64,000 nt of DNA from Cyanoderma ruficeps. Lineage: Eukaryota; Chordata; Aves; Passeriformes; Timaliidae. The notes beneath the pieces are model-generated. The model was not told where the DNA came from and did no database searches. It saw nothing but the letters and a program-made list of their open reading frames with translations. The translations under genes and the position numbers were made by a program. The stretch covers positions 360,048 to 424,047 of the forward strand of contig VZDJ01007749.1 of assembly GCA_008694505.1 (NCBI GenBank), in the 5' to 3' direction. Position 1 is the first letter of the stretch; every line of letters begins with the position of its first letter. Of this stretch, positions 47,805 through 61,000 are shown in pieces.

Positions 47805-50800
47805 CTGTATTTTGAAATACAGAGAATTAGTTGTCTGTGGACTTCACATTGCTGTGTTAAATCACATTATTTAAACCGTGGTCTGAAACCAATCACATGC
47901 AAAGGTCCTGTTGCAGGTTCTCCTCACTCATGTCCAGACTGCGCCCAGCTGTGCATGCAGATACACCAGAAAACACTGTGGAGCATTGCTGTCCCTTTCT
48001 CCAAGAAGTTCCTATACTAAAAATAAATCCTGGGGAAAAGATGCACCCTCTGGGGTTGGGAAGGGTGTTTGTATGAAAGCAGCACCTCAACAGCAGAGCA
48101 AAAAAACCCCAGTTGAATTCTTGTCAGCACTGCCAAAAGCCTTGACCACCAAAAATGTGTAGCACTGTTGCTGGTAATTCCCAACTGGCACATAAAGCAA
48201 GAGCCTTCACATAATCACACAGCCAGCCCAAATCCTGGCCTCTGTCCATATCACTGACAGCTCAGTGACAGGAATTTGCCTTTCTGGAAAGAGGGAACAG
48301 GAGCTGACAAAAGAACCACATCACTGCTGGTAGTTGCAGCCATCAGCAGCTGTGGAGCTCATTCCCTTTCTCTGCCTCAAAGGAACATGCACACCTGGAG
48401 TGGCCAAGAAAGCCAGGACCAAGTTCAGATAAGCCTGTGAGCAAGCAGGTTACCAAATCAGCCAGGTCACCCAGCAGAAGAACTGTGGCACCCTGCCCAG
48501 GAACCAGACCACAACAGGCTGGGGAAGGGAGCCCTGAGCTAGGAAGAAGAGAGGTCGGAGATAAGAGGAAGCTTCCTCAGAAACACAGAAAATAATATTA
48601 TCAGGAAATAGTTCAGTCAGCAGTGCAGCATTAAGCCAATGAAAAGCACAGAAATGGTGCTGCCCAAATAGCCATAAGCAGATGGGAGTATTGCCACAAT
48701 TAATAAGAATTGCAGGTTACACTTGATAAACTCAAAAGGAAACACACTCCCACTGAGAATCAGCCCCCATGAGAAATCACTGCTGAGAAAAGCCTGTCCT
48801 ATACCTCACCACAACCTGTGCAGAGTGGGGCCACATCCCTGAGGTGTGGAAGCCTCAAACTCCCCCTCTAAAAGCACAGAAATCTGTCTGAAGGGCAGCC
48901 ATTTTTCAGGAAAATGGACATTTACTGTGACAGCTCCACCCTACTCACCCCAAATTCTCCCTGAAGGACAAAAGCAAGATGTCTGAAGGGAACAGAGGTG
49001 TTCACATAAAGCATCAAGACATTTGTGCTTTTCTTTCACTGGAATGGCAAAGATGACTTTGGCCTCAGTGAGGAGAGTCCAGTCTTTGCTTGCTTGCAGA
49101 AAGAGGGTGTCCACAGCAGGGGTAAAACACTGCTCACCACTGGTGTCCAGAGTGACAGTCTGCAGCTGGCAACAGGGATGGCCAAGCCTGGATCACGCAG
49201 AGGTTTCCCTGGCACCACCTTTCCTCAAAACAAATCTTCTGGAAAGAAAGAGTGCTGGTAAAAGCCTTGCCCCCAGGAGAGGGGTGGGCAGGGAGCTCTT
49301 CCATCCTGCCCTGCTCTTGGCCTTTACTGGAAGTCCAAGTGTTTGCCAGCAAAACTGCACCCAAATCATGCCCATGATGGGAAATTCTGAAGGTCACAGA
49401 TGCAAACAAATATTTAATGAGTTGATAAAATGCAGCCTTGACCAGTGCATGTCCAGCATTGGGAGGACCCCCTTGTCCCATGGCTGAGTGTGAATGTCCC
49501 CCAGCAAATCACCAACACTGTTTGAGCTGCCCTGCTGTGTGCACACTGCTTATTTTGTTAATGTTTAGACTTGACCCCAGAAGGTCTGTCTGGGCTCAGT
49601 GAGCAGGAATCAGCAACATGAATTACCAGGAGACAAAGTGTCCCCAAGTACTGCTATCATCTCTCTTCTCTGTAGGTAGAAGAGCCACGTTCCTCCTGGG
49701 CTGGTCTAGGTGACCATTTCCTTCTCAGCTTACCTTCTCCTGGGATCATCTGACCCATGTTTCACCCACTCTGGCCACCAGAAACCCTCCTGGCCACCTT
49801 CTTTCCAGCTCTCCTTCCGAGCCTGACCAGCCACAGCCCAGCTCCTGAAGGTATCTGAAGAGCATTGAGGGGAAAAACGCATCAACCCTGCTTTGATGAA
49901 TCTGCGATGCTGGTGCACATGTGACTTTGCCCTTAGGATGTGTGAGGCTGCTCACGGATGCATGAGGGTCCAGAGCAGTCTCAAGGTTGTACTTGAACTA
50001 CTGTTGCTGAAAAACATGGATTTTGTCCCTGCAAGGTCATGGAGATTGGTACAACATGCCAGGAATCATGATTTTGACATGCTCAGTAACCTGGAACTTC
50101 TGTCTCTCATTGTACCCATCTCTCTGTCTCTCTCCATCTTTGCTTTGCCTCTTCCCTCCCCTGTCTCCTTCCCATTTCAGTGGGATTTCTTTCAGCCCAG
50201 CTCCAAGGACAACCAGTGGCCTTGGATTCTGATGCAGGAATATCATCACTTTGGGTGTAGGCCTTTTGCTCCCTCAGGACCTGCAAAATGGGGAAAAGTT
50301 TCCTCTCCTCTAAATTTTGTTGTGTGAGGCCTGTAAATTGTATGTTACAGTGTTCTCACATGAGGGAAATCTTCATGAGATGAAGAAGAAGAAAGCATTT
50401 TCCTGAAAGAAGAGACTTGGTAGGATGGAGTTTATATCTTGTTTCCTGACTCTGAAAATTTGGGTGAACCCGTGTGGATGTGCCTCAAGTGACTGCTTGC
50501 TCTGCTGGGAATTTCGTGGAAAGCTAGGAGAGAGAAGTTTTAGGGTGGCTTTACTCCCTGTTCCTTGTAAATTTTCATATAGAGAAATAAGCCTGGCCAT
50601 CCCACAGGCCCTCCAGCCAAATTTACTGCCCCTTCACAGTGTGGAGAGAATGAGACCCACCAGCTTCCTCCAGCTCCCCACCCAGGCTCTCAGCACAGCT
50701 CATCCAACCACAGTGCAAAGTCAGGGTTCTGCTGCAGCTATCCTGAGGAAAGTCCAGTTTAAGAGGATGTTACAGCATTTTTAGATGATTAGTTTAACTG

Positions 50801-53800
50801 ATATCAGACAGCAACAAGCCCCAGTGACCTGGTGAGCTGCAATACTGCTTGCTGCAGAAACTAGCCATTTATTCTCATGAAGTCGCCCCAAAGCCTCCTC
50901 AGCACAGAGGTGCAAGAACAACAAAACGCCCCTTGGACCATTTTTTCTCCTGGCCCTTCCTCATCTTCCCCGCAAACCGGATTTGCAACAGATTGTGTTT
51001 GAATTCTCCAGCTACGTGGCTTTTTCTTTTTTAATGCCTGGCTGCCCAAGCACATCTGTGGGGCTCAGTAAAGCAGGCTTGACTTTCAGCCTTTGAGGTG
51101 GTTTCAGACCTAAACCACCAAAAATTCTGGTACTAAAAATACACTTTGGCGCTTTCAAAAAATTAAAAAAGTGGCTAGTAGTTGTATTAATTTGCCTGTT
51201 GCCTGGCTTTAGCATCCCCATATGGCTGCAAGGAGCTATTTCCCATTCTGAAGAGTCATGTTCTCTTGTGTCTTTTTTTACTTTTGGTATTATTTTGTAA
51301 TCTGTGATTGAGGGACCATTTAAAAAAAGCTTTCTGCTCTTCTGCAGCAGTGTCAGGTGATCCAGATTCTCCAAGCCATACATCTACATGGGTTTCTGGG
51401 CAAAGGCCTATGTGTAATAACTATTTTTCTTGAAAGCTTCTCAAAAGTGCCAATGGGCAGCCCAGCACCAGGATTTCCAGGCTAACAAATGGGTGTGATC
51501 CCAGCCTGCCAGCCTCAAGCACTCTGGGGCTAGTGCTTCCCATCTGGGTTTGTGGCAAACCTTTCACTTATGGACCCTGTCCAGTCCAAAAACATCAGGA
51601 CTGACTAATCTGAGACAGAAGGAATTCCCAGGTTTCCCTCTACGTAACAACCTGCCTTTACTGTGTGGTCCAGCCACAGCTTGATGCACCCAGCTGCAGG
51701 GCACAAGGAGGATGTGAAACCTGGCTGAAGGACTGGATTTGTGAGCAGGAGTATCCCAGCCTGCAGATCATCAGCAACTCCCACACCCACCTGGGCACCA
51801 GCTCAGCACCAGCAGCCTCTGCATTGCTGCTGTAAGCATTGCTATTGTCACACAAGTCTTGTCACAGCACTTGGCAGCCCCATCTTCAGGGTCACTGACA
51901 TACCTAGAAGACAAATTATTCAGTTTCAACTGTTTCTACACATTCAGGCAAAGTTCATCCTGCATCACTCCAGGATTTATGCCACAGGAATGCCCTGCAG
52001 TTAGTGAGGTGACACCACAGAAGTGACGGAGCACTAAAATTGGAGTTGTGCATCAGGGACACTGGCCTGGCTGCAAACAGTGTTTTAACCTTCTTGTATT
52101 TTAGTTCCTTGCCTGCGTGTTCTTGTGTAGCTTAGTGGAATCCAAGCAAAATTATACAACAGCTGCAGAAGGGACATTTCCCAGCCCTACTCTGCAATAA
52201 ACCCCACCAACAGTTGGGAATCACCCTGACATGGTACAGCAGAAATGTAGAGTATTTCCCCTCCTGGAGACCCTCTGGCACTGTGCAAGGTGGGTCTCAG
52301 CCTTTGCCTCTGTAGCCCCACTCTGGTGGTGGGCTTAGATCTTAGGTGGTCTTAAGAGGCAGCTTAGCTGTAGAAGCTATCTCCATGGTTTATCACCCTG
52401 GCATGGAACCATCTGGAAAAACAGCAGCAGATGTCTGTCTGCTGAGGCAGAGCTTAATGCGCTCAGGGCCAGGGAAAGGCAGCAAGGGGGACTCTGGCCA
52501 CTGGGTTTCCCAGCAACATGCCTTGCATGAACATGTGGACCCTGTCACCCAGGCAGAGGCAGCAGCAGAGAGCCGAGAACATCCTCTGCTCTTGTTACCT
52601 ACTGATGCAAACATGTGAAAAAAGGGTGAGGAACCATTTAGCTCAAGTGAAATGAAAATTGATATTTTGAGAGACAAATTGTAAAAGCAATAGCTCATAC
52701 AGTTGTCCCTAAAACCGAGAGAGGAGGCAGCTGCAGAGGCTTTGGTAGGGTTTTTTTAACGTGAAACCAAGCGGAGGAAGTGGGAGTCAAAACCTCACAG
52801 AGCTGAGATTTTGCATACTTACACGGAATTGCAATACACAAGGTGTGCCTCTCTAAGTATTTCCCCATCTTTCCTGGGACTTCTAACATCAGCTTGTAAG
52901 AGTTGCAGTCTTCAACAGCAAACTATGCTGCCGTGATTTTAAGTGACATCCAGGGACCACCATCAACTCAGGGCTGAGTCAGATTCCTGGGACACCCTTA
53001 GGGCACCTATCTCCCCTCTGGATTGATCAGAATTAGGCACCCTGGGGTCTTGCTTCCCTGTCCTGGTTCTTACCCTGTCCCAGTCCCAATTCTTTCAAGG
53101 GACCCTGCCAGCAGTGCTGTTCCCCACCTACTGCTTGGCTTTGCCTCGACGCTGGGCCCACGTCACCACCCACAAAGAAGGGCCTGTGGAGGAGCTGGGG
53201 CTCATGCTGTGCTGAGAGGAGTCATAAAGCTCCTTTTAAGATATCCAGCACAAAGCTGAGCCTGTTCAGCCGCAAGTTGGGGGCTGCTGCCTCCCCTCCC
53301 TGCCTCTGCCAGGCACTGAGTCATTGCCCTGCCATGGTGCTGCCAGCACAGCACTGGAGAGAGGGCCAGGGCTGGTGGCCGAGAGCAGCAAACCTGCCTC
53401 ACTCACTGCTGCAACAGCCAAAACCTGTGCCTCAAAATACTGCTTCTTTTCAGAGGTGCAAATAGGAAATATCATGGAAAAGACCCAGGGAAAGGGGCAG
53501 TGACATGGAAGGGGGGTCATCCCTGGGGAAGAGATCACATGAAATCTTCCTGGGGTTTGTGTTTTCCACCACAAATCGCTCTCAATGCTCTTTTTGACAC
53601 AAGGAGAGACACGAAGGTTTCTACCTATGTCCTTTTGCGAGGCAAGAGAGGGAAAGTTGGAGATACTTTCCAGCTTGCAAGAATCATGGCTCTTGTAGTG
53701 TGCGCTTCTTCCTCAAAGACCAGAGCCAGGATTGCAAAAAAATCTCAGATGTTGTCTAAAGTAGCACAAGAGACACACAATCTTCTGCCCACAGAGAAAA

Positions 53801-54970
53801 AAAAATGTTAAAAGGTGGATCTCAGCATTCTTTCAAGTGTTTAAATTTTCTTGACTGTCTCATTTTTATGACCCTCTGAGCTGGTAAGAAATCTCACATA
53901 TCAGGGATTTCACTGGTGCCCAAGGAATCGAAGTGCTGGTTCTTTAGCTCTCTCACAAAGTAAAAATCACAAAGGTTCCTTAAGGGTAGATGGAAACTTC
54001 TGTAGAGGTGTGATGCCTATCATGAGCAGACAGGAAGCAGAGCTAGAGATACGCACTGTGATTTCAACCTGCTGTTAGAAGTCATAGAAATATGAAAAAA
54101 TAAATAAAAGGCAGGATAAAGCTGGGAAAAGGGTCCTGCTGAGGGCCAGCGATTTGAGGTGTGTTGGAGAAATGCACTCCTGACTCCTTTACCCTCCCAT
54201 GGCTGCAATCCAGGTACACACTCCCTTAATGGCTGGTTAGAAACAGCAGGGAAGTGCAGCAGCCAATTTAAATTGAGGGAAATAAGAGACTTGGAGAGAA
54301 AAAAAGAAACTCCTTAAGCTCCTCAGCTGTGCCCAGCTGTGCAAGCTCAGCAGCTGGGAGCCTTGGGCACTCACTGTTGCAAAGGCTGAGTCACACTCCT
54401 AAAAAAGTCCCAACTGCCTGGTTTGACTGAGTAATTGCCTTTACAGATCAAAGAATTGAATGCAAGAGGTGAGAGGGGAGACAAGCAAAGCAGCTTAGAA
54501 GTCTGCAAGTTGAGATAAACTTCAGCACACCAAAAAGAGAGACTCAATGCCATACAGGAGATTCATCCTCTCCATTTATACTTCATCTTCCTGATTCTGT
54601 TTTTCCTCTCTCTTTCTCTTCCAAGTTATATAAGACAGGAGAGCTTCTGCCAGCATCACCCCAATGTCCTTCTGAAAATCTAAAGGCAAGGCAAGCACCA
54701 AGGACCAATTTATAAATTGGCATCAGTGCTGCATGAGCTGATGAAGTCTTCCAACACTCAGCCCTCCACTGCATCCAAATCCACAAAATTTCTGGGTTCA
54801 GAGATATCATGGGTGTTCTCTGACAAAGAAATGGGGGGTTTGTCTGATGCCATGATCCTGTCTGGACTAAAGCACAGGTTTTGCTATTCTTACAGGTGTT
54901 ACAAATTTCAGTGTTGACCTCTGTGGTCTCAAGAGGTAGATCAGTCTTCACACATACACACCGCCCCCTC

Positions 54971-54971
54971 N
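54971..54971. other. Single undetermined base in a C-rich stretch
   Basis: One N within a CCGCCCCCTC-N-CCCC context, probably a sequencing or assembly uncertainty at a homopolymer. Confidence 0.95.
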
Positions 54972-55846
54972 CCCCATATTCTTAACTGGACTAACTGATT
55001 TTTAACCAGTTTTGCAGGGACACAGGCTGGAGTAGGACTCATCAACAAAGCTATTTTAAACCAGGCTTTCCCTTGCTTCCAAATGGTCAGCACTTCCCTC
55101 CTCCCAAGAGGATGCTCTGCCCATGCAGCCCACAATGCACTGGAGCACTGAGGCACAGTGGGGAGGGAGGACTGTGAAGCCGCTGGACCATCCAGGACTC
55201 CCAGCAGCTCTTGGCTCAGCTGCCCCTTCCCAGCCCCCAGCTCCACTCCCTACTCTGAGCCCTGGGGATGCTGGCCCTGGCTGGGAATCTCAAGCTGCAG
55301 CCATGCCAACAAGTCTGCCTGAAAATCTCTTAGCCCTTCCATCACAGACAATCAGGAATAGTCTCCTCTGAAACACATCCGGCGAATCCAAACTGGATTG
55401 TTTCACGTGGACCAAAGCTGGACTTGCCATTCAATGAGCTCCTTCAACAGCACTGCGAAGCATTGCAGACAGTCAAGAGCAGAACAACAAGCTGAGTCAC
55501 TCCCTGCCACCCTCAATCTGTCAGAGGTCCAAATTAACCTCACTACAGTCCTTCCCCCTCTGCAGCTTCTGGAAGTCATGGCATCCTGCTCCCTGAACCC
55601 TGGCATCTATGTCTGCCAGGGCTCCTCTCAAAGGGCATTTCCTTTCAAGGAAAGGCCTAGGCAAACCATATCCTCTCCCTTCCTTTAAACACACTCCTGT
55701 TCAACTTCATAGCCTTGTTGGGGCTGGCTGTCCTCCACAGAAAATCCATATGGGTATTCCCACCTCTGGGCAATGCTTCACCCAACATGTGTGAGATTTT
55801 GTGGGGTGGTCTGTGCTACTTAGAGCCAGAGACTTGGTAGGGAAAA

Positions 55847-55908
55847 GAGAGAGAGAGACAGACAGAGACAGAGACANNNNNGACAGAGAGAGAGAGAGAG
55901 AGAGAGAG
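55847..55908. repeat. (GA)n and (GACA)n microsatellite with a five-N gap
   Basis: Tandem GA units flanking GACAGA units, interrupted by NNNNN at 55877-55881. The gap marks an unresolved repeat length, so the true array may be longer or shorter. Confidence 0.92.
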
Positions 55909-56704
55909 TGGTTTCTCAGTTGGTTCTAGCTTGCTGCAGGTCAGGTCAGCACTTGGCCATCAAGTTTACATTAAAAGCTACTTGATTTTGGTGGCAATCC
56001 TTTCCTTTCCCCAATCATAAAAAGTGAAGCCTACCCAGCTGCTCATGGCAGTAACATTTAGCACCTTTCTTTACAAAAGAACTTGGATATGTACTCCATT
56101 CCAGGTACACAATTAACACACAAATCAGATGGTAACCTGCTCAGGGAACCTTCAGGCACTGATGTGCAGAAAGGCCTCACCTGGTTGAGCCCCTTTGTGA
56201 GGGCCTGACCAGTAGCCTTCATCCAGCACCTGCATGGAAGCACTGCCAAGCATCAGTAACTGCTCCTGACAGCCCTGCACAAAGTCCTCATCAGGGTGTC
56301 AGGACCAATTAGTGAGCATGCAGCAGCCAGGGCAGAGAGCACTCCCCACAAAGGTGGATGCAGTCTGCTCCTAAGGCACCTGCAAAGGGACCAAGGGACT
56401 GTGACCCTTGGGAGGGGTTCCAGTAGGATCTTTCAGCAAGAAGACCCTGGCCTGTCATACCTCCCTAAAAGCTGTACTTTACCAGCAGGCAGTGAGCAAG
56501 GACTTGCGGCTTGGCTCCCCACACGTGACCGAGTTTTGCGGGGTAAGAGCCACCAACAGGCACAAAGTTTGGAGAAACTGCAAAATTTCTGTCGAGGCAC
56601 TGCAAGAGAATGAGCTGCCCAAGCTTGGCATTTGCAGAAGGCACTGAGGTGAAAAACTTAATCCTTACCCTATAAAGGCAGCTATCAGCTAAGAAGTAAC
56701 ACTG

Positions 56705-56731
56705 CCCGCCCCCCNCCCCCCCCCCCCCCGC
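56705..56731. repeat. C-rich homopolymer tract with one N
   Basis: Near-continuous C run on the + strand with an undetermined base at 56715. The complementary strand is G-rich and could form quadruplex structures; this is likely why the base was not called. Confidence 0.9.
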
Positions 56732-59700
56732 CTCCTCAGTTTCTCTTCAAGAGACTTTCCTGAAACTCTTCCTCCCCGATATAAAGGTCCAAGCAAAGGC
56801 AGCCCTGACTTCAGGGATGAAGAAACTTGGTCTTCTGCATCTCACTCACTCAGAAAGTCGCAGAAAGTCTGCCCAAGGGAGATAAGAAACTGCCGCCCAA
56901 AGCGACTGAAGCATTCTCCCAGATCCCCTCCTCCACCCCCCATATCAATTGTTTTCCTTCTTCCTACACTTTATCCCCTAACCTTCACTTTTCACATAGT
57001 CTCAACCATGCTTGCTAGAGATGCCCTGGCTGACCACTCCCATGGGAGTGGGAAACTCCACCTCAAACAGGACTGGGATCTGAAAAGAAGCTACAAGCCC
57101 CCCACAGGAGTGCAGAGTCTGTTGGGGCTGAAGAGTTCAATGTTTTTCAATGCAGCTGGTATGTGCTGCCTGATGAGGTTCCTTGGCCTACAGAGACCTT
57201 TCTGCTCACACCCTAGGACAAGGAAATCCTCCTTGAAATCCCACTTTTGGGCAATGAGCAGAGAAGGGCGCATCTCTTTCCAGCTCTGATCCAGCTGGGA
57301 GGATGAGGTAGTGATCCACCCACCATGAAGATGTGCCCCATGCTGCTCTCATCTCTTGCTGGCTGGAAATAGGAAGGAAGAATCACAGTGTCTGCTTGCC
57401 AGAGATCCTTCCCTTCCCCATCACACTGACATTGGCAACCATCTTCAGCCTCCCTTCCTCCTACTTACATTATTTTCCGTTCACTTTTAAAGATTTTTCT
57501 CATCCCCACTGCCCCTCCTTGAGGCCCCTCATTGCCTCTGTGACTCATTTCTGGATGCAAGAAGTGGGGTTTTTTCTGCATGGAGGTAATTTTGCACACC
57601 AGCCCTCACACATGTTTTGCAAGTGGCCAACAGCCACCAGCAAAGAGTGCAGTAAGTGCCTACAGTCCTGGCCCAGAGAGGACAGCACAGCCTGTTTGGC
57701 TGCAGAAGGATGACAGAATATATTGAGAGAGCTCATTAAACTAATTTTGGTCACGCTCCAAAGCATGTTGAAAGTCAGAAGAGAGCCCCCCATTGACATG
57801 AACAGGGTTTGGATCAGGGTTAATTCCATTAACCAGGCTGTTTGGTAGCTGTTGAGCCCAGCTGAGTCCTGGGGTTATTACTGTGCATGTAAGCTGTCCC
57901 TTATAAAATAAGACAAACTGGCCACCTGTGTTTAATAATCCATGGTGACTTATGAATCATCTGTGTTTGTTAAGACCCATCTTGTACACAGACTCATCTT
58001 TCTCTCGCTAGCACCCAGCTCATCCTTCCCAGTGGAAACCACAGCCAGCTTTCCTGCAGAAGGTGAATACCTTTCAGAGCTGCATTTAATCTGCTGCAAG
58101 CTATCCCTTTAAACACAAGTTTTTATATCCAGTTACTCCAGAGAATATGAGGAATGCCTCTGCTGGTTCTTCACTGAGCCTATTTAGCCTTTTTTAGATA
58201 GATGAAGCATATGAAAGGGAGGGTGCATTTTTCCCTCTTTAAATCACAGAAGGAACGCCGCAGCTCATTCCTCGTGTGCAGACTGCTTAACTCTTCCCAT
58301 ATCCTAAAAGTCCTTAGCAGCTGCTCTGATGGCACTTGAGTCCCTGGTTGTCCCTTTGCCTCCTGGTCTGAAAGCCTGGCACACAGATGAGGTACCCTGG
58401 GAAACAAAGGTGTGGGGTTTTCCATCCTTTCAGGTCTGCAGGCAAGACAGTTGTCCTCATCCTGATCCTGCCACACAAACCACACCTGGACATGCAGCCC
58501 CGCAGCTCCTTGCACAGCAGGGCCCCAAGCAAGGGAGATTCTTCTCCCTCTGAAACAAGGAAAGAGTGTTTTTCCCTTCCCACTCGTTCATGCACTGCCA
58601 CAACAGCTGCTCTCCACAGGGCTTACTGTAGAACCCTCAGGCTTAGCTCGGTTTTCAAGAGCACTAAATTTGCATCCACACCACATGACCCAGGCTTTAA
58701 GCCTGCCCACATGGCTGTCAACGAGCTCCTAAGTTTGGCTGCAGGGACTGATTTTCAGATGACCACACCATTACTGAGAAATTCCCTCACCCTCCTCTCC
58801 TCCTCATGCTCCCATGGGATGGTGTGCTGTGCCAAATCTCTGGGCTGGAGAGCACAGAGAAGAGCAGAGCACCGGCTGTGGGGCTCCAATTTATGTATAC
58901 ACAGAAGATGTCCTACGTAATTTTTTCCTAGTGTTTGAGTAGATGTTAAATTACCCATACAAGCAAAATTAAGCACAAAAATGAAGCACATCACATCTCT
59001 CTGCCAGGGTCTGGAGAGTGACAAAAGCTGGTCATATTCTATAATCATAGATTCTGGAGGGTTGTACACCATCCTTAAGTTAAAGCATTCCCCAAGATGA
59101 CTTCAGGAAAGCTGACCCTGAGATATACTTTTTAAACCGAGATGGTGATTGAGATGCTTGTTTGGTAAAAGCCTTGCTCTTAATAAATAGAAAATCCCAC
59201 ATGACAAAGCATTGACAGCATGAAAATCTGACAGATGTGCCTGTTTGAAAGGCTGTGGAGCGAAATTGTGTAGCAACAATTTTCCAGTGAAAGAAACAGT
59301 AGATTTCAGGTGCTGCAAGCTGTAGGGACTTAAAGAATTCTCACATCTCAGCTGTGACACATCAGCATCTGCACCTGCACTCCCAGCAGTGGGAAAAACC
59401 CAGGGATGGAGCAGTACTGCCTGCTGTGAGACATAGTCACAACCAGTCTCCCATCCCAGCAGACTGTGCCAGGACTCAGGGAGAGTATCCAAGTGCCAGG
59501 GCTGAATGTCCACTATCAGGAACACAGCATCTGTGCTCCAGTCCACTCAACAGCATACATTTCATTTTCTCAGCTTTGCATAAGCAGAACATCTAATTTC
59601 TACCCAATTAGCCATGGTTGATGCAGTTTAAATTGTCTCTGTGCAGGAAAACAGGCAGTCCGTGGTCCAACGTGAAGTCAGTGAGACATGGAGACAGGCA

Positions 59701-60323
59701 GCTCCTAATGTGGCACAGGGCCTTCCAGTCAGACAAATATATTTTATAAATCTGAACAAGAAAATTGAATTTGCATGGGTCATTAGTACCTTGCATCACA
59801 GGGCTGGGGTATTTTCTGATGTGGTTCACAGGAGCCTTGAAACCACAACCTGCGGCCCCAGGAAGGAGCATGGTAAAGGACAGGAGGTGGCATAGGATTC
59901 ACCATGTGACAAAACAGCACTGCTGTCCTCACTTCATTCTGGAGGGCAGAGCCTTGGAATAGAGTTATGAGAGGACCACACAGATTAACAACCAAATTTC
60001 AGCTCCTCCAATGTGCTTAGAAACTTAAAACAGGAAAAAAAAAACAGCAGGAAAAAATGCCTACAAGGTTAAAGATACCCAAGATGGCAGGATAGCAGCT
60101 GTGGGAAATGCTTCTAAGCTCACCAAACTTCTGCAGTTGTGATGGTCTCTGCAGGTGGCCAAAACAACAAGAATAGTCTGTTTCCCTGAACAGCTTCATC
60201 ATCCAAAGGCCAGGACTCCTCCTCTGAAGGGACACTGAAGTGTGCTGAGGGAAGGGGCTTTCCCAGCACTTTCCCTTTCAGGAATAAAACAGGTGCCCTA
60301 TAAACACTGAACCAGTGATGTGA

Positions 60324-60392
60324 GATGCAAGTACCCAGCAGATTTGTACCTCCCCAGTTGCCACTGTTTTTCAAGGATGCAAGTACCCAGCA
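60324..60392. repeat. 17-bp perfect direct repeat
   Basis: The 17-mer GATGCAAGTACCCAGCA occurs at 60324-60340 and again at 60376-60392, spaced 52 bp apart start to start. The DNA between copies is not repetitive. Confidence 0.85.
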
Positions 60393-60455
60393 ACCAAGGA
60401 GAAAAAGAGGAGGAAATATAACCTCCCGCATACTCTGGAACCTCCTCTGGAAGAG

Positions 60456-60995
60456 TGTCCTGGGTTGTAGTATAGAATATGCAAAAGTATTCTATCACCA
60501 TCTTCATGAGCTGTTGAATCCAATTGTTGGAGCAGTGTTTCCCAGACCCCCCCCTCCCCCTGGGCTATCTTCTGTTAATGGCCCATCAGATGCCTTGCTG
60601 TATGACTCATAGATAACTGCCTCCGGGAGCAATCACTCGCTAATGGGCCATCAAGGACCCCCTGTATGACTCATCATCCCATTGTGAGATGCTCTGCCCA
60701 GGGCGGGGAGGAACCAAGCATTCTCACCTGGATATAATCTGGGATTTGGGCAGCCTTTACCCACTGGATTCTCAGAGGACTGGAGCTACCTGACCTTTCT
60801 ACGGGATCACTGCTTCAGGAAGACCACCTCATCTGGACAGCTTCCATCACCTGGATCAGGTTGTATTCTGATTCTGTCAGTGGTCCTTTTGTATTATTGG
60901 ATTTATTTTTTATTCTACCTTTTTTTTCTTTCTTCTTATTAAATTATATTTTCTGGCTTGGAGCCTCTCACTTGGTTTGCTTTCAAACCACTACA
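60456..60995 (+). mobile_element. Solo LTR of an endogenous retrovirus, 5-bp target duplication, tandem AP-1 sites
   Basis: A 540-bp element beginning TGTCCTGGG and ending ACCACTACA, flanked by the same five bases, AAGAG (60451-60455 and 60996-61000). In + orientation it shows a U3 with an imperfect duplication of about 65 bp (copy starts at 60576 and 60641), a TATA-like GATATAAT at 60731-60738, and an ATTAAA polyadenylation signal at 60938-60943. Each U3 copy contains the perfect AP-1 sequence TGACTCA (60603-60609 and 60667-60673). No internal viral coding sequence is attached, so it is a solo LTR. A 5-bp duplication suggests a class III (ERVL-like) or class II element; I cannot name the family. 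Confidence 0.88.
60576..60680 (+). promoter_or_regulatory. Duplicated U3 enhancer-like segment with two AP-1 motifs
   Basis: Copy 1 begins TAATGGCCCATCA at 60576 and copy 2 begins TAATGGGCCATCA at 60641. Both then run to CTGTATGACTCAT or a close variant. The spacing of the AP-1 cores is 64 bp. Tandem repeats of transcription-factor sites are the usual form of retroviral enhancers; activity here is not shown. Confidence 0.6.
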
Positions 60996-61000
60996 AAGAG

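Larger units (their letters stand above)
40262..55846. other. Gene-poor flank upstream of RRBP1, part 2
   Basis: No coding exon or RNA gene supported. The stretch includes AT-rich, low-GC segments (for example 43.4-43.8, 44.2-44.5 and 45.85-46.15 kb) that could be regulatory but cannot be judged from one genome. Open frames scattered through it are short and unspliced. Confidence 0.55.
55909..60450. other. Gene-poor flank upstream of RRBP1, part 3
   Basis: No supported exon. It holds a C-rich homopolymer with one N and a 17-bp direct repeat close to the second LTR. Nothing else identified. Confidence 0.55.

Noticed and set aside
49023..49487. A 154-codon + strand open frame
   Set aside because: Composition is unremarkable, there is no domain, and it overlaps open frames on the other strand. 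Treated as chance.
59029..59070. Short ATTCTATAATCATAGATTCT-like stretch reminiscent of the CR1 LINE 3' end
   Set aside because: Only a few bases match and no adjacent CR1 body is visible, so I do not call a LINE.
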